A program made the translations under genes and the position numbers. Of a stretch of 64,000 nt of DNA, positions 1 to 8,229 are shown in pieces; position 1 is the stretch's first letter; each line of letters starts with the position of its first letter. The stretch comes from Paenarthrobacter ilicis (GTDB taxonomy: Bacteria > Actinomycetota > Actinomycetes > Actinomycetales > Micrococcaceae). The notes below the pieces were generated by a model that saw only the letters and a list, made by a program, of their open reading frames with translations, made no database searches and was not told the DNA's origin. Where the stretch lies: contig NZ_JAFBCD010000001.1 in the NCBI RefSeq assembly GCF_016907545.1, positions 868,001 through 932,000 of the forward strand, written 5' to 3'.

Positions 1-366
1 TACGACCGCCTGGTGATCGATATGACCGGCAAAGCAGCAGGGTATTCCGTGCGCTATGTCCCGGCAGTCATCCAGGATGCCACCGGCTTCCAGATCCCCA
101 TGGCCGGCGGCGCCTACCTCCAGTTGACGGTCACTGCTCCGTCCTACGACACCGCCGGTCAGGTAACGTACGCCCCGGTGTTCAAGGAAGAAGTCTCCAA
201 CGTCGGCGGCTATCAAACGTTCCGGCAGATTGCTTACGCCGGAAGCTTTGAGGGCACCACCAGCCTGGGAGTGGGCGTACGTGCCCGGCTTCCGTTCAGG
301 GTACTCATCCTTGATGGTCCCGACGGCGGTTCACGCTTGGTGGTGGACGTGGCCCACCACTGGTAA
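1..366 (+). CDS. AMIN-like domain protein, C-terminal part
   Basis: The reading frame is open from the first base and ends at TAA 364-366, so this is the last 121 residues of a protein that begins outside the window. The visible part starts YDRLVIDM and continues with beta-rich sequence (YSVRYVP, LQLTVTAPSYD, ending in LVVDVAHHW). That pattern matches the AMIN-like domain found in actinobacterial secreted or lipid-anchored proteins, a fold related to the cell-wall-targeting AMIN domain. Signal peptide or lipobox would be upstream and cannot be checked. The function is unknown; envelope location is inferred from the family. It converges with the permease gene on the opposite strand, with only 5 bases between. 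Confidence 0.7.
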   Translation, partial: YDRLVIDMTGKAAGYSVRYVPAVIQDATGFQIPMAGGAYLQLTVTAPSYDTAGQVTYAPVFKEEVSNVGGYQTFRQIAYAGSFEGTTSLGVGVRARLPFRVLILDGPDGGSRLVVDVAHHW

Positions 367-371
367 TCCAT

Positions 372-1907
372 TCACTCGGGGACCACCAAGGCCGGGGTGT
401 CTTTCCGGAGGGTATCGCCCCGGAAGAACCCCGGGCTCACCCGGGCAAAGATGAGCATGACCACTGCCCCCAGTGCCAGGATCCCAATTCCCAGGACGAA
501 CACCAGCCCCACACCGAAGATTTCTGAGCCGCTCCCGAATTCCGGTGCCCAGCTGTCCACGGCGGTCTGCAGGAACACCACGAACAGGCCGACGCCGCCC
601 AGCAACGGGCACATCAGGCGGAGGAAGAAGTTCCGTGCACTGGAGAAGACGCTGTTGCGGAAGTACCAAACGCAGGCAATGGCCGTGAGCCCGTAGTAGA
701 AGCAGATCATCAGGCCCAGGGCCAGGATGGTGTCGTTCAGGACGTTCTCGCTGATCACGTGCATCACCGCATAGAAGCCCGCGGACAGGACGCCGGCAGC
801 AATGGTGGCGAAGCCCGGCGTCGAGTACTTTTTGCTCATGTGGCGGAAGGGCTTGGGGAGGGCGCCGTAGTGCGCCATCGCCAGCAGGCTCCGGGAGGGG
901 GAAGTGAACGTGGACTGGAGGGACGCTGCCGAGCTTGAGAGCACTGCCAGGGACATAAGGATGGCAAACGGGCCCATCACGGGAGACGCCAAGGCGGTGA
1001 AAACGTTGGCTTGGTTCTCCGGGTTGTTGAGTCCCACTCCGGTGTCTCCTACGCCGGCGAACATCATGGTGGCAATGGTCACCACCAGGTAGATGCCCAG
1101 GACAACCACGGCGGTAAGGGTGCCGGCCAGTCCGGAGGTCTTCTTGCCGTTGGCCGTTTCCTCGTTCACGGTGAGGCAGACGTCCCAGCCCCAGTAAACA
1201 AAGATGGACAGTGAAATGCCTGCTGCAATCTGGCCGAACGTTTCGATTTTGGTGACGTCGAACCAGTCCATGCTGAACGGGACGGCGGTCTCCGACGTGG
1301 ACCAGTTGGCGAAGGCCATGGTCACAAAGAGCCCCAGGACCAGCAACTGGAACCCCACCAATCCGTACTGGACGATCTTGGTGGTGTGGAGTCCCCGGTA
1401 GCTGATCCAGACGGCCAAGGCAACGAACACCAGGCAGGTCAGGACGTTCACGGCCTTGTTGTCCGCGAGGTCCGACAGTTCCGCGTTGCCGGTGGCCTGT
1501 GCCAGGAAGAGGTAGAAGAAGTCCACGGCTACCCCGGCCAGGTTGGACAGAACAATGATGTTGGCGGCGAGGAGGCCCCAGCCACCCATCCAGCCCACCC
1601 ATGGGCCGAACGCTTTGGTGACCCAGGTGAAGGTTGTGCCGCTGTCCGGGGAGTCGGCATTGAGCTCCCGGTAGGCCAGCGAAACCAGGATCATGGGGAT
1701 GAAGCCGATCAGGAAGATCACGGGCAGTTGCAGCCCGGCCTGGTTGACCGTTGGGCCCAGCGCGCTGGTCAGCGTGTAGGCCGGGGCGACGGTGGAAATA
1801 CCAAGAACGACGACGGCGAGGAGCCCCAGTTGCCCCGTCTTCAGTCCCTTGCCGCTGATCTGGTGCGCGGGGGCAGCCTTGGCGCTGCTGCGGATGGTCT
1901 GGCTCAT
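372..1907 (-). CDS. APC-family amino acid/polyamine permease
   Basis: A 511-residue, very hydrophobic protein with a short cytoplasmic N-terminus followed by about 12 membrane segments. The first segment (LGLLAVVVLGISTVAPAYTL) has the substrate-binding glycine-rich bend typical of the APC superfamily, and SPDSGTTFTWV follows helix 2. It is the last gene of a minus-strand operon behind the agmatine deiminase and N-carbamoylputrescine amidase genes, 12 bases after the deiminase stop. An agmatine, putrescine or related amine substrate is therefore likely, but this is inferred from context. Length is normal for the family. Confidence 0.85.
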   Translation of the reverse strand: MSQTIRSSAKAAPAHQISGKGLKTGQLGLLAVVVLGISTVAPAYTLTSALGPTVNQAGLQLPVIFLIGFIPMILVSLAYRELNADSPDSGTTFTWVTKAFGPWVGWMGGWGLLAANIIVLSNLAGVAVDFFYLFLAQATGNAELSDLADNKAVNVLTCLVFVALAVWISYRGLHTTKIVQYGLVGFQLLVLGLFVTMAFANWSTSETAVPFSMDWFDVTKIETFGQIAAGISLSIFVYWGWDVCLTVNEETANGKKTSGLAGTLTAVVVLGIYLVVTIATMMFAGVGDTGVGLNNPENQANVFTALASPVMGPFAILMSLAVLSSSAASLQSTFTSPSRSLLAMAHYGALPKPFRHMSKKYSTPGFATIAAGVLSAGFYAVMHVISENVLNDTILALGLMICFYYGLTAIACVWYFRNSVFSSARNFFLRLMCPLLGGVGLFVVFLQTAVDSWAPEFGSGSEIFGVGLVFVLGIGILALGAVVMLIFARVSPGFFRGDTLRKDTPALVVPE

Positions 1908-1919
1908 AGTGGGCCCTTT

Positions 1920-2945
1920 CTAGATGGCCGAAGGCTGCTGCTGCGTGATGCAGTGGATGCCGCCACCCCGGGCAAAGAGCTCGCGTGCGTCAACGCTGAC
2001 GACGCGGCGTCCGGGGTAGGCATCGGCGAGAATGCGCTGTGCTTTCTCGTCCATGGGGTCGTTGAAACTGCAGGCGATGACTCCGCCGTTGACCACCAGG
2101 TGGTTGATGTAGCTGAAGTCCACAAACCCTTCGTCGTCCGTGAGGGTTTGCGGTGCCGGAACTTCGATGATGTTCCATTCGCGGCCTGCTGCGTCATGGG
2201 TGGTGCGCAGGAAGTCGATGATGTCGCGGGAGACTTTGTGGTCCGGGTGCGCGGGGTTTTGCTGGGAATGGACCAGCAGCGTCCCCGGGCTTGGAATGGC
2301 AGCCACAATGTCCACATGGCCACGTGTGCCGAACTTCTCCGAGTCGCGGGTCAGGCCGCGGGGGAGCCACACCACGTGGGTGGCGCCGATGGTACGGGCC
2401 AGTTCCTGCTCGATGTCCGCTTTGGTCAGGCCGGGGTTCCTGCCCTGATCCAGCTGAACCGTCTCGGTGACCAGTACGGTTCCTTCGCCGTCCACTTGGA
2501 TGCCGCCGCCTTCGTTGACGATTCCGGAAGGAAGGTGCCGGGCTCCAGAGTTGCCGGCCACGCATTCGGCCACCAGGGAGTCCTTGTCCCAGGCAGCCCA
2601 GTCCTGGCCGCCCCAGCCGTTAAAGATCCAGTCCACGGCTCCCAGTGTCCTGTTGGCGTCGAGCACGAACGACGGTCCGATGTCCCGCATCCAGGCGTCG
2701 TTGAGCTCGGCGGTCAGTACCTCAACGCGTGGGTCCAGGTAACGCGCAGCCAGCTGGACGTCGTCGGGCGCCACCACCATGGTGACCGGCTCAAATTCCA
2801 GGACTGCATTGGCGACGGCGGCCCAGGTGGAGCGCGCGGCGTGTGCCTCTTCCTCAGTGTCACCCAGGGTGTAACCCCCGGTGGGGAAAGCCATCCAGAC
2901 GCGGTCCTGCGGTGCCGTTTCCGCCGGCATGCGCCAGGCGCTCAC
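1920..2945 (-). CDS. aguA: agmatine deiminase
   Basis: A 341-residue peptidylarginine-deiminase-type (pentein) enzyme converting agmatine to N-carbamoylputrescine and ammonia. Family signatures are visible: NDAWMRDIGPSFV near the N-terminal third, NEGGGIQVDGEG in the middle, the histidine in TRGHVDIVA, and the catalytic cysteine in GGGIHCITQQ at the C-terminus. The chosen start is GTG 2945, whose GTGA overlaps the stop of the upstream amidase gene, the usual coupling in this genome; ATG 2930 (MPAETAP) is the alternative. It sits between the enzyme of the next step and a permease, giving a compact agmatine-to-putrescine pathway. Confidence 0.95.
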   Translation of the reverse strand: MSAWRMPAETAPQDRVWMAFPTGGYTLGDTEEEAHAARSTWAAVANAVLEFEPVTMVVAPDDVQLAARYLDPRVEVLTAELNDAWMRDIGPSFVLDANRTLGAVDWIFNGWGGQDWAAWDKDSLVAECVAGNSGARHLPSGIVNEGGGIQVDGEGTVLVTETVQLDQGRNPGLTKADIEQELARTIGATHVVWLPRGLTRDSEKFGTRGHVDIVAAIPSPGTLLVHSQQNPAHPDHKVSRDIIDFLRTTHDAAGREWNIIEVPAPQTLTDDEGFVDFSYINHLVVNGGVIACSFNDPMDEKAQRILADAYPGRRVVSVDARELFARGGGIHCITQQQPSAI

Positions 2946-3955
2946 GCGCTGACTGCCTGGTTCTCGGAGCCGAGGGGAGCGTCGGCGTTCACCGGTTCGG
3001 TGAGGCGGGCGTATGTTTCCGGGCGCCGGGTTGAAAGGAACGGGAACAGCGTCAGCCAGTCCCTCCTCTGGTCCAGGTCCAGGTCCGCCACCAGGACGGC
3101 GGATTCGTCGCGGGGAGCCTGGGCCAGGATGCGGCCGTAGGGATCTGAAATGAAGGAGGATCCGTAGAAGTCCAGGGTCCCTTCGTTGCCGTAGCGGTTG
3201 GGAACCACCATGAACAGCCCGTTGGCGATCCCGTTGCCCACGATCACCTGCTGCCAGAGGGGCTGGGTATCGAAGTCCGGGTGGTCCGGTTCGGAACCGA
3301 TTGCCGTGGGGTACACCAGGATTTCTGCGCCGCCCAGGGAGTACAGGCGGGCAAGTTCCGGGAACCATTCATCCCAGCAGGTGGGCATGCCCAGCTTGGC
3401 GCCGCCCAGTTCCGCGGGGGCGTGGACCGCATAGGCGTCCTGGGCGTCAGGGCCTTTGCGGAAGAACTTGTCCTCGTAATATCCGGCGGTGACGGGGATG
3501 TGCAGCTTGTGCGTGCGGGCCACAAGCTCGCCGGCGGGGGATACCAGGATGGCGGTGTTCAGGCCCAGGCCGTCGTCCGTGCCGTCCGGATTCTCTGCGC
3601 GCTGGTACAGCGAGGCGTGGACCGAGACACCGTACTTCCGCGCCGCGTGGGCGGCAAAAGTGAACGTGGGACCCGTGAGCAGGTCCTCCGTGATGTCCGA
3701 TGGACGGATCCCCGCACCCGGGTTGTTTTCCGGCCGGGTGTCCGCCGGGTAGCGGGAGAGCGTCAGCTCCGGAAGGAACACCACCGAGGCGCCCAGCTGG
3801 GCTGCGCGCTCGATGCCGTGGTTCAGTTCGGCGTGCAGGGCAGCCTGGTCGGCGTGCCAGCGGTGTTGGACGACGCCGACACGCAGCGGCGTGCGGGTGG
3901 AGGGCTCGGTGCGGGCCAAGGAGGTGGGGGCTTCAAGGCGGGTAATTTCAATCAT
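2942..3955 (-). CDS. aguB: N-carbamoylputrescine amidase (carbon-nitrogen hydrolase)
   Basis: A 337-residue nitrilase-superfamily enzyme that would release putrescine, CO2 and ammonia from N-carbamoylputrescine. The Glu-Lys-Cys triad is visible: Glu in VFLPELTLSRYP, Lys in AGYYEDKFFRKG, and Cys in GMPTCWDEWFPE. Start is ATG 3955 (MIEITRLEAP), placed downstream of a palindromic operator; a longer frame upstream runs through that operator and is unlikely. First gene of the aguB-aguA-permease operon, overlapping aguA by 4 bases. The specific substrate is inferred from the agmatine deiminase next to it. Confidence 0.9.
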   Translation of the reverse strand: MIEITRLEAPTSLARTEPSTRTPLRVGVVQHRWHADQAALHAELNHGIERAAQLGASVVFLPELTLSRYPADTRPENNPGAGIRPSDITEDLLTGPTFTFAAHAARKYGVSVHASLYQRAENPDGTDDGLGLNTAILVSPAGELVARTHKLHIPVTAGYYEDKFFRKGPDAQDAYAVHAPAELGGAKLGMPTCWDEWFPELARLYSLGGAEILVYPTAIGSEPDHPDFDTQPLWQQVIVGNGIANGLFMVVPNRYGNEGTLDFYGSSFISDPYGRILAQAPRDESAVLVADLDLDQRRDWLTLFPFLSTRRPETYARLTEPVNADAPLGSENQAVSA

Positions 3956-3985
3956 GGTGGCATGTACTCCGATGAGACGACAGTC

Positions 3986-4010
3986 ACTAAATGAATAGCG
4001 TTCATTTAGT
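3986..4010. promoter_or_regulatory. inverted-repeat operator upstream of aguB
   Basis: ACTAAATGAA, a 5-base spacer TAGCG, then TTCATTTAGT: perfect 10-base arms. It lies 31 bases upstream of the aguB start, where a repressor would block transcription of the agmatine operon. A smaller repeat GAATG-C-CATTC follows at about 4047-4057. The geometry fits a TetR-family dimer; no candidate regulator is encoded next to it. Confidence 0.7.
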
Positions 4011-4084
4011 ATGGTGTGTGTCACGCTGGAGCGCAAGGCTTAAGCGAATGCCATTCATTTGTTACTGGAGTGATGCCACGTGCT

Positions 4085-4870
4085 TCAGCCCAGATCGGCT
4101 CCTGTGGGAAGTGTGAGGATCTCTGCGCCATCCCTGGTGATGGCGATGGTGTGCTCGCTGTGGGCCGTGCGGCAGCCAGTGGCGCTTCGCAGCGTCCAGC
4201 CGTCGTCGTCGGTGACCAGCTGGGCGGTGTCCTCCATGACCCACGGTTCAAGGGCCAGCAAGAGACCCGGGCGCAGCTTGTATCCCCGCCCCGGACGGCC
4301 CATGTTGGGAACGTGCGGATCCTGGTGCATGGTGGATCCGATGCCGTGGCCGCCGAACTCGACGTTGACGGGGTAGCCCGCCTCACCCAGCACTGATCCG
4401 ATCGCGTAGGAGAGATCGCCTATCCGCGCCCCGGGCCGGGCTGCGGCGATGCCTGCCTTCAAGGCCTGTTCGGTAACGTCGATCATCGCCACGCTCTCTG
4501 CCGGCTTGGAGTTGCCCACAATGAAGCTGATGGCCGAATCGGCGGCGATCCCGCGGAGGGATACGGCCAGGTCCAGAGTCAGGAGGTCCCCGTCAGCCAG
4601 GACATGGTCGCGGGGCTTCCCGTGCAACACGGCATCGTTGACCCCGGTGCAAATGTAATGCCCAAAGGGACCCCGCCCGAACGATGGCGCGTAGTCCACA
4701 TAGCAGGACTGCCCGCCCGCCTGAAGGATCATGTCCTTGGTCCACTGATTGATCTCCAGGAGGTTGGTTCCCACGGTGCAGCGGGACTTCAGGCTGTGCA
4801 GGATATTGCCCACAAGTGCGCCCGCATCTTTGGCTCGGAGAAGTTCGCTGGGGCTGAGGATTTCGATCAT
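4085..4870 (-). CDS. map: methionine aminopeptidase, type I
   Basis: A 261-residue M24A metallopeptidase that removes N-terminal methionine. Expected metal ligands can be placed: two Asp in LTLDLAVSLRGIAADSA, His in GGHGIGSTMHQDPH, Glu in LLALEPWVM and a final Glu in AHSEHTIAIT. The sequence CYVDYAPSFGRGP takes the place of the usual substrate-loop segment. Length is normal for type I. It is probably not the only map, since the housekeeping copy normally sits with ribosomal-protein genes. It is divergent from a small XRE regulator, which suggests regulated expression. Confidence 0.93.
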   Translation of the reverse strand: MIEILSPSELLRAKDAGALVGNILHSLKSRCTVGTNLLEINQWTKDMILQAGGQSCYVDYAPSFGRGPFGHYICTGVNDAVLHGKPRDHVLADGDLLTLDLAVSLRGIAADSAISFIVGNSKPAESVAMIDVTEQALKAGIAAARPGARIGDLSYAIGSVLGEAGYPVNVEFGGHGIGSTMHQDPHVPNMGRPGRGYKLRPGLLLALEPWVMEDTAQLVTDDDGWTLRSATGCRTAHSEHTIAITRDGAEILTLPTGADLG

Positions 4871-4900
4871 GACGCGCCTTTCGAAGGAAATTCCAATAAC

Positions 4901-4922
4901 TATCCCGGCAATATTATCCCGG
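4901..4922. repeat. direct repeat in the map/XRE intergenic region
   Basis: TATCCCGG occurs at 4901-4908 and again at 4915-4922, 14 bases start to start, inside the 68-base gap between the divergent map and XRE genes. AATA/TATT and CCAAT/ATTGG flanks give the whole block partial dyad symmetry. A plausible binding site for the neighbouring XRE protein; not tested. Confidence 0.45.
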
Positions 4923-4938
4923 TATTAGAATTGGAGCC

Positions 4939-5232
4939 ATGGTCAGGCTTCCCCTTACGCCCGCAGAGGCCGAGCGCGGTCAGCGTCTCGGCGCCCTTTT
5001 GCGACGGGCAAGGGGTGAGCGTTCCATGCTGGAGACGGCGCTGGATGCCCGGGTTTCACCGGAAACCCTCAGGAAAATCGAGTCGGGCCGCGTTGCCACC
5101 CCGGCCTTCCCCACCGTTGCAGCCATCGCGGACGTGCTGGGCCTCTCCCTGGATGAAGTGTGGGCGGAAATCAACCAGCCGGATAATGCCGTGGCCTCCC
5201 GCCGCAACGCCCGCGAGTGGCTCGCCTCCTAG
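4939..5232 (+). CDS. XRE-family transcriptional regulator
   Basis: A 97-residue protein with one helix-turn-helix of the Cro/CI type: RLGALLRRARGERS, then LDARVSPETLRKIESGRVATP and FPTVAAIADVLGLSLDEVW. It has no effector domain. It is divergent from map across a short AT-richer gap carrying two TATCCCGG repeats, so it probably regulates map, itself or both. It begins with ATG 4939. The target is inference from position. Confidence 0.85.
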   Translation: MVRLPLTPAEAERGQRLGALLRRARGERSMLETALDARVSPETLRKIESGRVATPAFPTVAAIADVLGLSLDEVWAEINQPDNAVASRRNAREWLAS

Positions 5233-5252
5233 CCGGGGCTGTTCATGGGCCA

Positions 5253-5840
5253 TTATTCGGATCGTTTTGGCCTGGCCCGCACGTGCATCCGCTCGCCCTG
5301 CTGGCCAAACAGTGTCAGCAGCTCAACCGGACGCCCGTCGGCGCTCGCGAACCAGTGGGGTGTGCGCGTGTCGAACTCGGCCACTTCGCCGGGTTTGAGG
5401 ACAAAGTCGTTGTCGCCCAATACCAGCCGCAGGTTGCCGTTGAGGATATACATCCAGTCATAACCCTCATGGGACTGCGGGGTGGGCATCTCCTTGCCGG
5501 TTCCGGGGCGAAGCACCATTTTGAACGCCTGGATTCCGCCCGGCCTCTTGGTCAGCGGGACCGCCGTTCCCCACTCATGGACGTGGGGTTTGAGGTGGAT
5601 GCGGGGGTCTCCCGTTTCGGGTGCATCAATCAGTTCCTCCAAGGGCACCTGGTGCAGCCGGGCTATGGGGAGCAGCAGTTCCAACGTGGGTTTCCGCTGG
5701 CCGGATTCAAGCCGCGACAGTGTACTGACTGAAATTCCTGTGGCCGCTGAAGCCTCGGCCAGGGTCACGTTGCGCTGGGTCCGCATGGCCCGCAGGCGGG
5801 GGCCCACTGCGTCCAGCATTGTGCTGAAGTCCGATGTCAT
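5253..5840 (-). CDS. XRE-family regulator with cupin sensor domain
   Basis: A 195-residue regulator. Residues 10-65 form a Cro/CI helix-turn-helix (LAEASAATGISVSTLSRLESGQRKP), and the C-terminal half is a cupin barrel (SHEGYDWMYILNGNLRLVLG, LKPGEVAEFDTRTPHWF) with a His-rich binding face. ATG 5840 is chosen because the longer frame would cross the operator at 5849-5865. It is divergent from a thioredoxin-reductase-like oxidoreductase; this pair recurs in actinobacteria. The ligand is unknown. Confidence 0.88.
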   Translation of the reverse strand: MTSDFSTMLDAVGPRLRAMRTQRNVTLAEASAATGISVSTLSRLESGQRKPTLELLLPIARLHQVPLEELIDAPETGDPRIHLKPHVHEWGTAVPLTKRPGGIQAFKMVLRPGTGKEMPTPQSHEGYDWMYILNGNLRLVLGDNDFVLKPGEVAEFDTRTPHWFASADGRPVELLTLFGQQGERMHVRARPKRSE

Positions 5841-5848
5841 GGCTCCAG

Positions 5849-5865
5849 TTTGCCATAGCGGCAAA
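5849..5865. promoter_or_regulatory. operator between XRE-cupin regulator and oxidoreductase
   Basis: TTTGCC-ATAGC-GGCAAA, perfect 6-base arms, 8 bases upstream of the regulator start. Two more half-sites in opposite orientation follow: TTGCC at 5871-5875 and GGCAAA at 5891-5896. The arrangement suggests cooperative binding by the regulator at both divergent promoters. Confidence 0.65.
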
Positions 5866-5942
5866 AATAATTGCCGGATTGGCTTCCTGTGGCAAACCAT
5901 GGAAGAGGCGGCAAGGAGCCGGTCCAAGGATGTGGAGGAACA

Positions 5943-6950
5943 GTGGAACGCGATTCAGGGAATGACCGGACGCTTGATCAGTACGACGTCGTGGTGGTTG
6001 GTGGTGGCTCGGCCGGGTTAAGTGCGGCCGTGACGCTGGGCCGGGCACGGCGATCGGTGCTGGTGGTGGACACCGGCGCACCACGCAACGCGCCGGCCGC
6101 GGGCGTCCACGGGTTCCTGTCCCGGGACGGCATCAGCCCGCTGGAGTTGCTGGCACTTGGGCGCGAAGAGGCACTTTCCTACGGGGCCGTCGTCGTGAAC
6201 GGCGAAGTGGTGGCAGCGCGTTCGACGGCGGAACCCGGGGCTGCTGCCGGGCCCGCCTTCGAGGTGGTGCTGGCCGATGGAACCGTTGTGGGCGCGCGGC
6301 GCCTGCTGGTGGCTTCCGGAGTAGTGGACACCCTTCCTGACGTTGCAGGAATGCAGGAGCGGTGGGGCAAAGACGTTTTGCACTGCCCGTATTGCCACGG
6401 GTGGGAGGTCAAGGACAAGGCCATTGGAATCGTGGGATCCGGGCCCATGTCCATGCACCAGACATTGCTCTTCCGGCAGTGGAGCCCGGACATCACCCTG
6501 TTCCTCAACGAGTCAGTGGAACCCACGGACGAGCAGTGGGAGCAGTTGGCCGCACGTTCCATCACCGTGGTGGAAGGCAGGGTTCAGGCCCTGGACGTTA
6601 CCGGGGATGCCCTGAGCGGTGTGGTGCTTGCCTCAGGAAAAGTGGTGCCGGTGGACGCGATCGTTGCCGCGCCGCGGATGGACGTGCGCTCCGCTGTCCT
6701 GGAGTCCCTCGGCATTCCTGCCGTGGAACACCCCATGGGCGTGGGCACGTACATCGAGGCGGACCCCATGGGCGGTGCCACCTCGGTGCCTGGCGTGTGG
6801 GCCGCCGGCAACGTCGCCAACCCCACGGCGCAGGTCATGGCATCGGCCGCTGCGGGAACCATGGCCGGAGCCGCCATCAACGCGGACCTGATCATGGCCG
6901 AGACAAAGGCCGCTGTGGAGGCCGCACGGAAAGCACCCGTGGCCTTATAG
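5943..6950 (+). CDS. thioredoxin-reductase-like FAD/NAD(P)-dependent oxidoreductase
   Basis: A 335-residue flavoprotein: FAD-binding VVVGGGSAGLSAAVTLGRA at the N-terminus, a CPYC redox pair in DVLHCPYCHGWEV, a second nucleotide-binding glycine motif GIVGSGPMS, and a C-terminal FAD contact GVWAAGNVANPTAQV. This matches the short thioredoxin-reductase-like family rather than classical TrxB, whose active site is CATC. Start GTG 5943 follows a good GGAGGA site; longer frames lack one. Divergent from the XRE-cupin regulator, which probably controls it. The physiological substrate is unknown. Confidence 0.88.
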   Translation: MERDSGNDRTLDQYDVVVVGGGSAGLSAAVTLGRARRSVLVVDTGAPRNAPAAGVHGFLSRDGISPLELLALGREEALSYGAVVVNGEVVAARSTAEPGAAAGPAFEVVLADGTVVGARRLLVASGVVDTLPDVAGMQERWGKDVLHCPYCHGWEVKDKAIGIVGSGPMSMHQTLLFRQWSPDITLFLNESVEPTDEQWEQLAARSITVVEGRVQALDVTGDALSGVVLASGKVVPVDAIVAAPRMDVRSAVLESLGIPAVEHPMGVGTYIEADPMGGATSVPGVWAAGNVANPTAQVMASAAAGTMAGAAINADLIMAETKAAVEAARKAPVAL

Positions 6951-6958
6951 CGCCAGGC

Positions 6959-7342
6959 TCAGCCCGCCAGCTCCGCCCGGAGTGGATAGGCGGCGCCATC
7001 CAGGATGACCTGGAGGCACCGGCCGTCCGGATTCACCAGAAGGGGGGCCATCAGGTTCACGGTGGTCTTCCCGGGTGCAGGGTTCACCACCACCAAGACG
7101 GTTCCCTCCGCAGTGCTGCCCATTCCCAGTGTTTCCAAAACCGCGGGAGGGACAACCGGCTGGTAATCAGGGACGTACACGGCAGCGTCCGCCACGAACA
7201 TCCGCACCCGCGGCTGGGCCACTTCCAGTGCGTAGAGGCCCTCCGCGCCGGCAATCCCGCGCAGGGAGAAGCCTTCTGCGGACTCCAGGCCCGGCATGGG
7301 CGAGACAAAATCCAGCGTGTCGAACGCCAAAGCCGTGCTCAT
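6959..7342 (-). CDS. fliW: flagellar assembly factor FliW
   Basis: A 127-residue FliW: early LDFVSPMPGLESAEGFSLRGI, central YALEVAQPRVRMFVADAAVYVPDY, and C-terminal VNLMAPLLVNPDGRCLQVILD, all typical of the family. FliW binds either flagellin or CsrA; when flagellin is secreted, FliW is freed to antagonise CsrA and lift translational repression of the flagellin message. Here it ends the minus-strand flgN-flgK-flgL-fliW operon and overlaps flgL by 4 bases (ATGA). Its partners, fliC and csrA, are both in this cluster. Confidence 0.94.
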   Translation of the reverse strand: MSTALAFDTLDFVSPMPGLESAEGFSLRGIAGAEGLYALEVAQPRVRMFVADAAVYVPDYQPVVPPAVLETLGMGSTAEGTVLVVVNPAPGKTTVNLMAPLLVNPDGRCLQVILDGAAYPLRAELAG

Positions 7343-8226
7343 CGGAGAAAGTCCATGAGCGTGGGCTGCAGCACCTTGGCCGTGACGGCAAGCGCCACCT
7401 GGTAGCTGGTTTCCTGCAATTTCAAATCCATGACCGCCTTTCCCAAATCCATGTCCTCAACACGGGACCGCTGGGTTTCCAGCGTAGTTTTCATCCCTTC
7501 CAGGGAGTCCTGAGCCTGTCCCAGCCGCGTCTGCCGCATGCCCACGTCCGAGCGCCCGTCGATCACCGCTTTGATCCGGTCGCCGATCGCGGCCAGCCGG
7601 GCGTTGGGATCGGCCCCGGAGCGAATATCGGCGACGACGTCACTCACCAAAGCGAACACCGAGCCGGCGCCATCGCCAAAGATCGCACCGCCGTCGGAAT
7701 CCACACGGACGGTCCGCGCCGCGTCGACCCGGCGCTCCACCGAGCTGCCGCCCGTCCCGAGGAACGATGGGGGCGTGGTGTTGGTAAAGGCACCCACTGT
7801 GTCCGAGCTGCCGGCGAAGACGTTGCGGCCCAGGTATTGCGTGTTGGCCTGCGTGAGGAGATCCTTGCCCAGGCCTTCGATCTCGACGGCGATCGCTTCC
7901 TTCGCGGTGCTGTTGAGCGTCCCGTTGGAGGCCTGGACCACCAGGTCCCGCACGCGGTTGAGGATGTTGGTTGACTGACCCAGGGCGGTGTCCGCGGCGG
8001 CCAGCCAGCCGTTGCCGTCGCTGATATTGGAGCCGTACTGCGTAGCTGCACTGAGTTGGGCGCGCTTGGCGATGGCTTGGGCCGCACCGGCGGGGTCGTC
8101 CGAGGGGCGGCTGATGTTCTTCAGCGTCTGGGCCCGTTCCTGCAACTCCGCGAGCCGGGATTGGGACATTTGCAGGTTCCGCTGCGCGGAGGCTGACATC
8201 ATCTGGTTGGTCACTCGATTGAGCAC
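7339..8226 (-). CDS. flgL: flagellar hook-filament junction protein FlgL (HAP3)
   Basis: A 295-residue flagellin-related protein with N-terminal heptads (RVTNQMMSASAQRNLQMSQSRLAELQERAQTLKNISRPSDDP) matching the conserved FlgL D0/D1 region. A C-terminal helix (DLGKAVMDLKLQETSYQVALAVTAKVLQPTLMDFL) repeats the pattern. It joins the filament to FlgK at the hook tip. Start GTG 8226. It follows flgK directly and overlaps fliW. Confidence 0.95.
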   Translation of the reverse strand: MLNRVTNQMMSASAQRNLQMSQSRLAELQERAQTLKNISRPSDDPAGAAQAIAKRAQLSAATQYGSNISDGNGWLAAADTALGQSTNILNRVRDLVVQASNGTLNSTAKEAIAVEIEGLGKDLLTQANTQYLGRNVFAGSSDTVGAFTNTTPPSFLGTGGSSVERRVDAARTVRVDSDGGAIFGDGAGSVFALVSDVVADIRSGADPNARLAAIGDRIKAVIDGRSDVGMRQTRLGQAQDSLEGMKTTLETQRSRVEDMDLGKAVMDLKLQETSYQVALAVTAKVLQPTLMDFLR

Positions 8227-8229
8227 GGC

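Noticed and set aside
331-1602. Long 423-codon open frame opposite and out of frame with the APC permease
   Set aside because: It overlaps a clear transporter gene on the same strand in another frame, and has Arg/Pro/His-rich composition typical of shadow frames in high-GC DNA.
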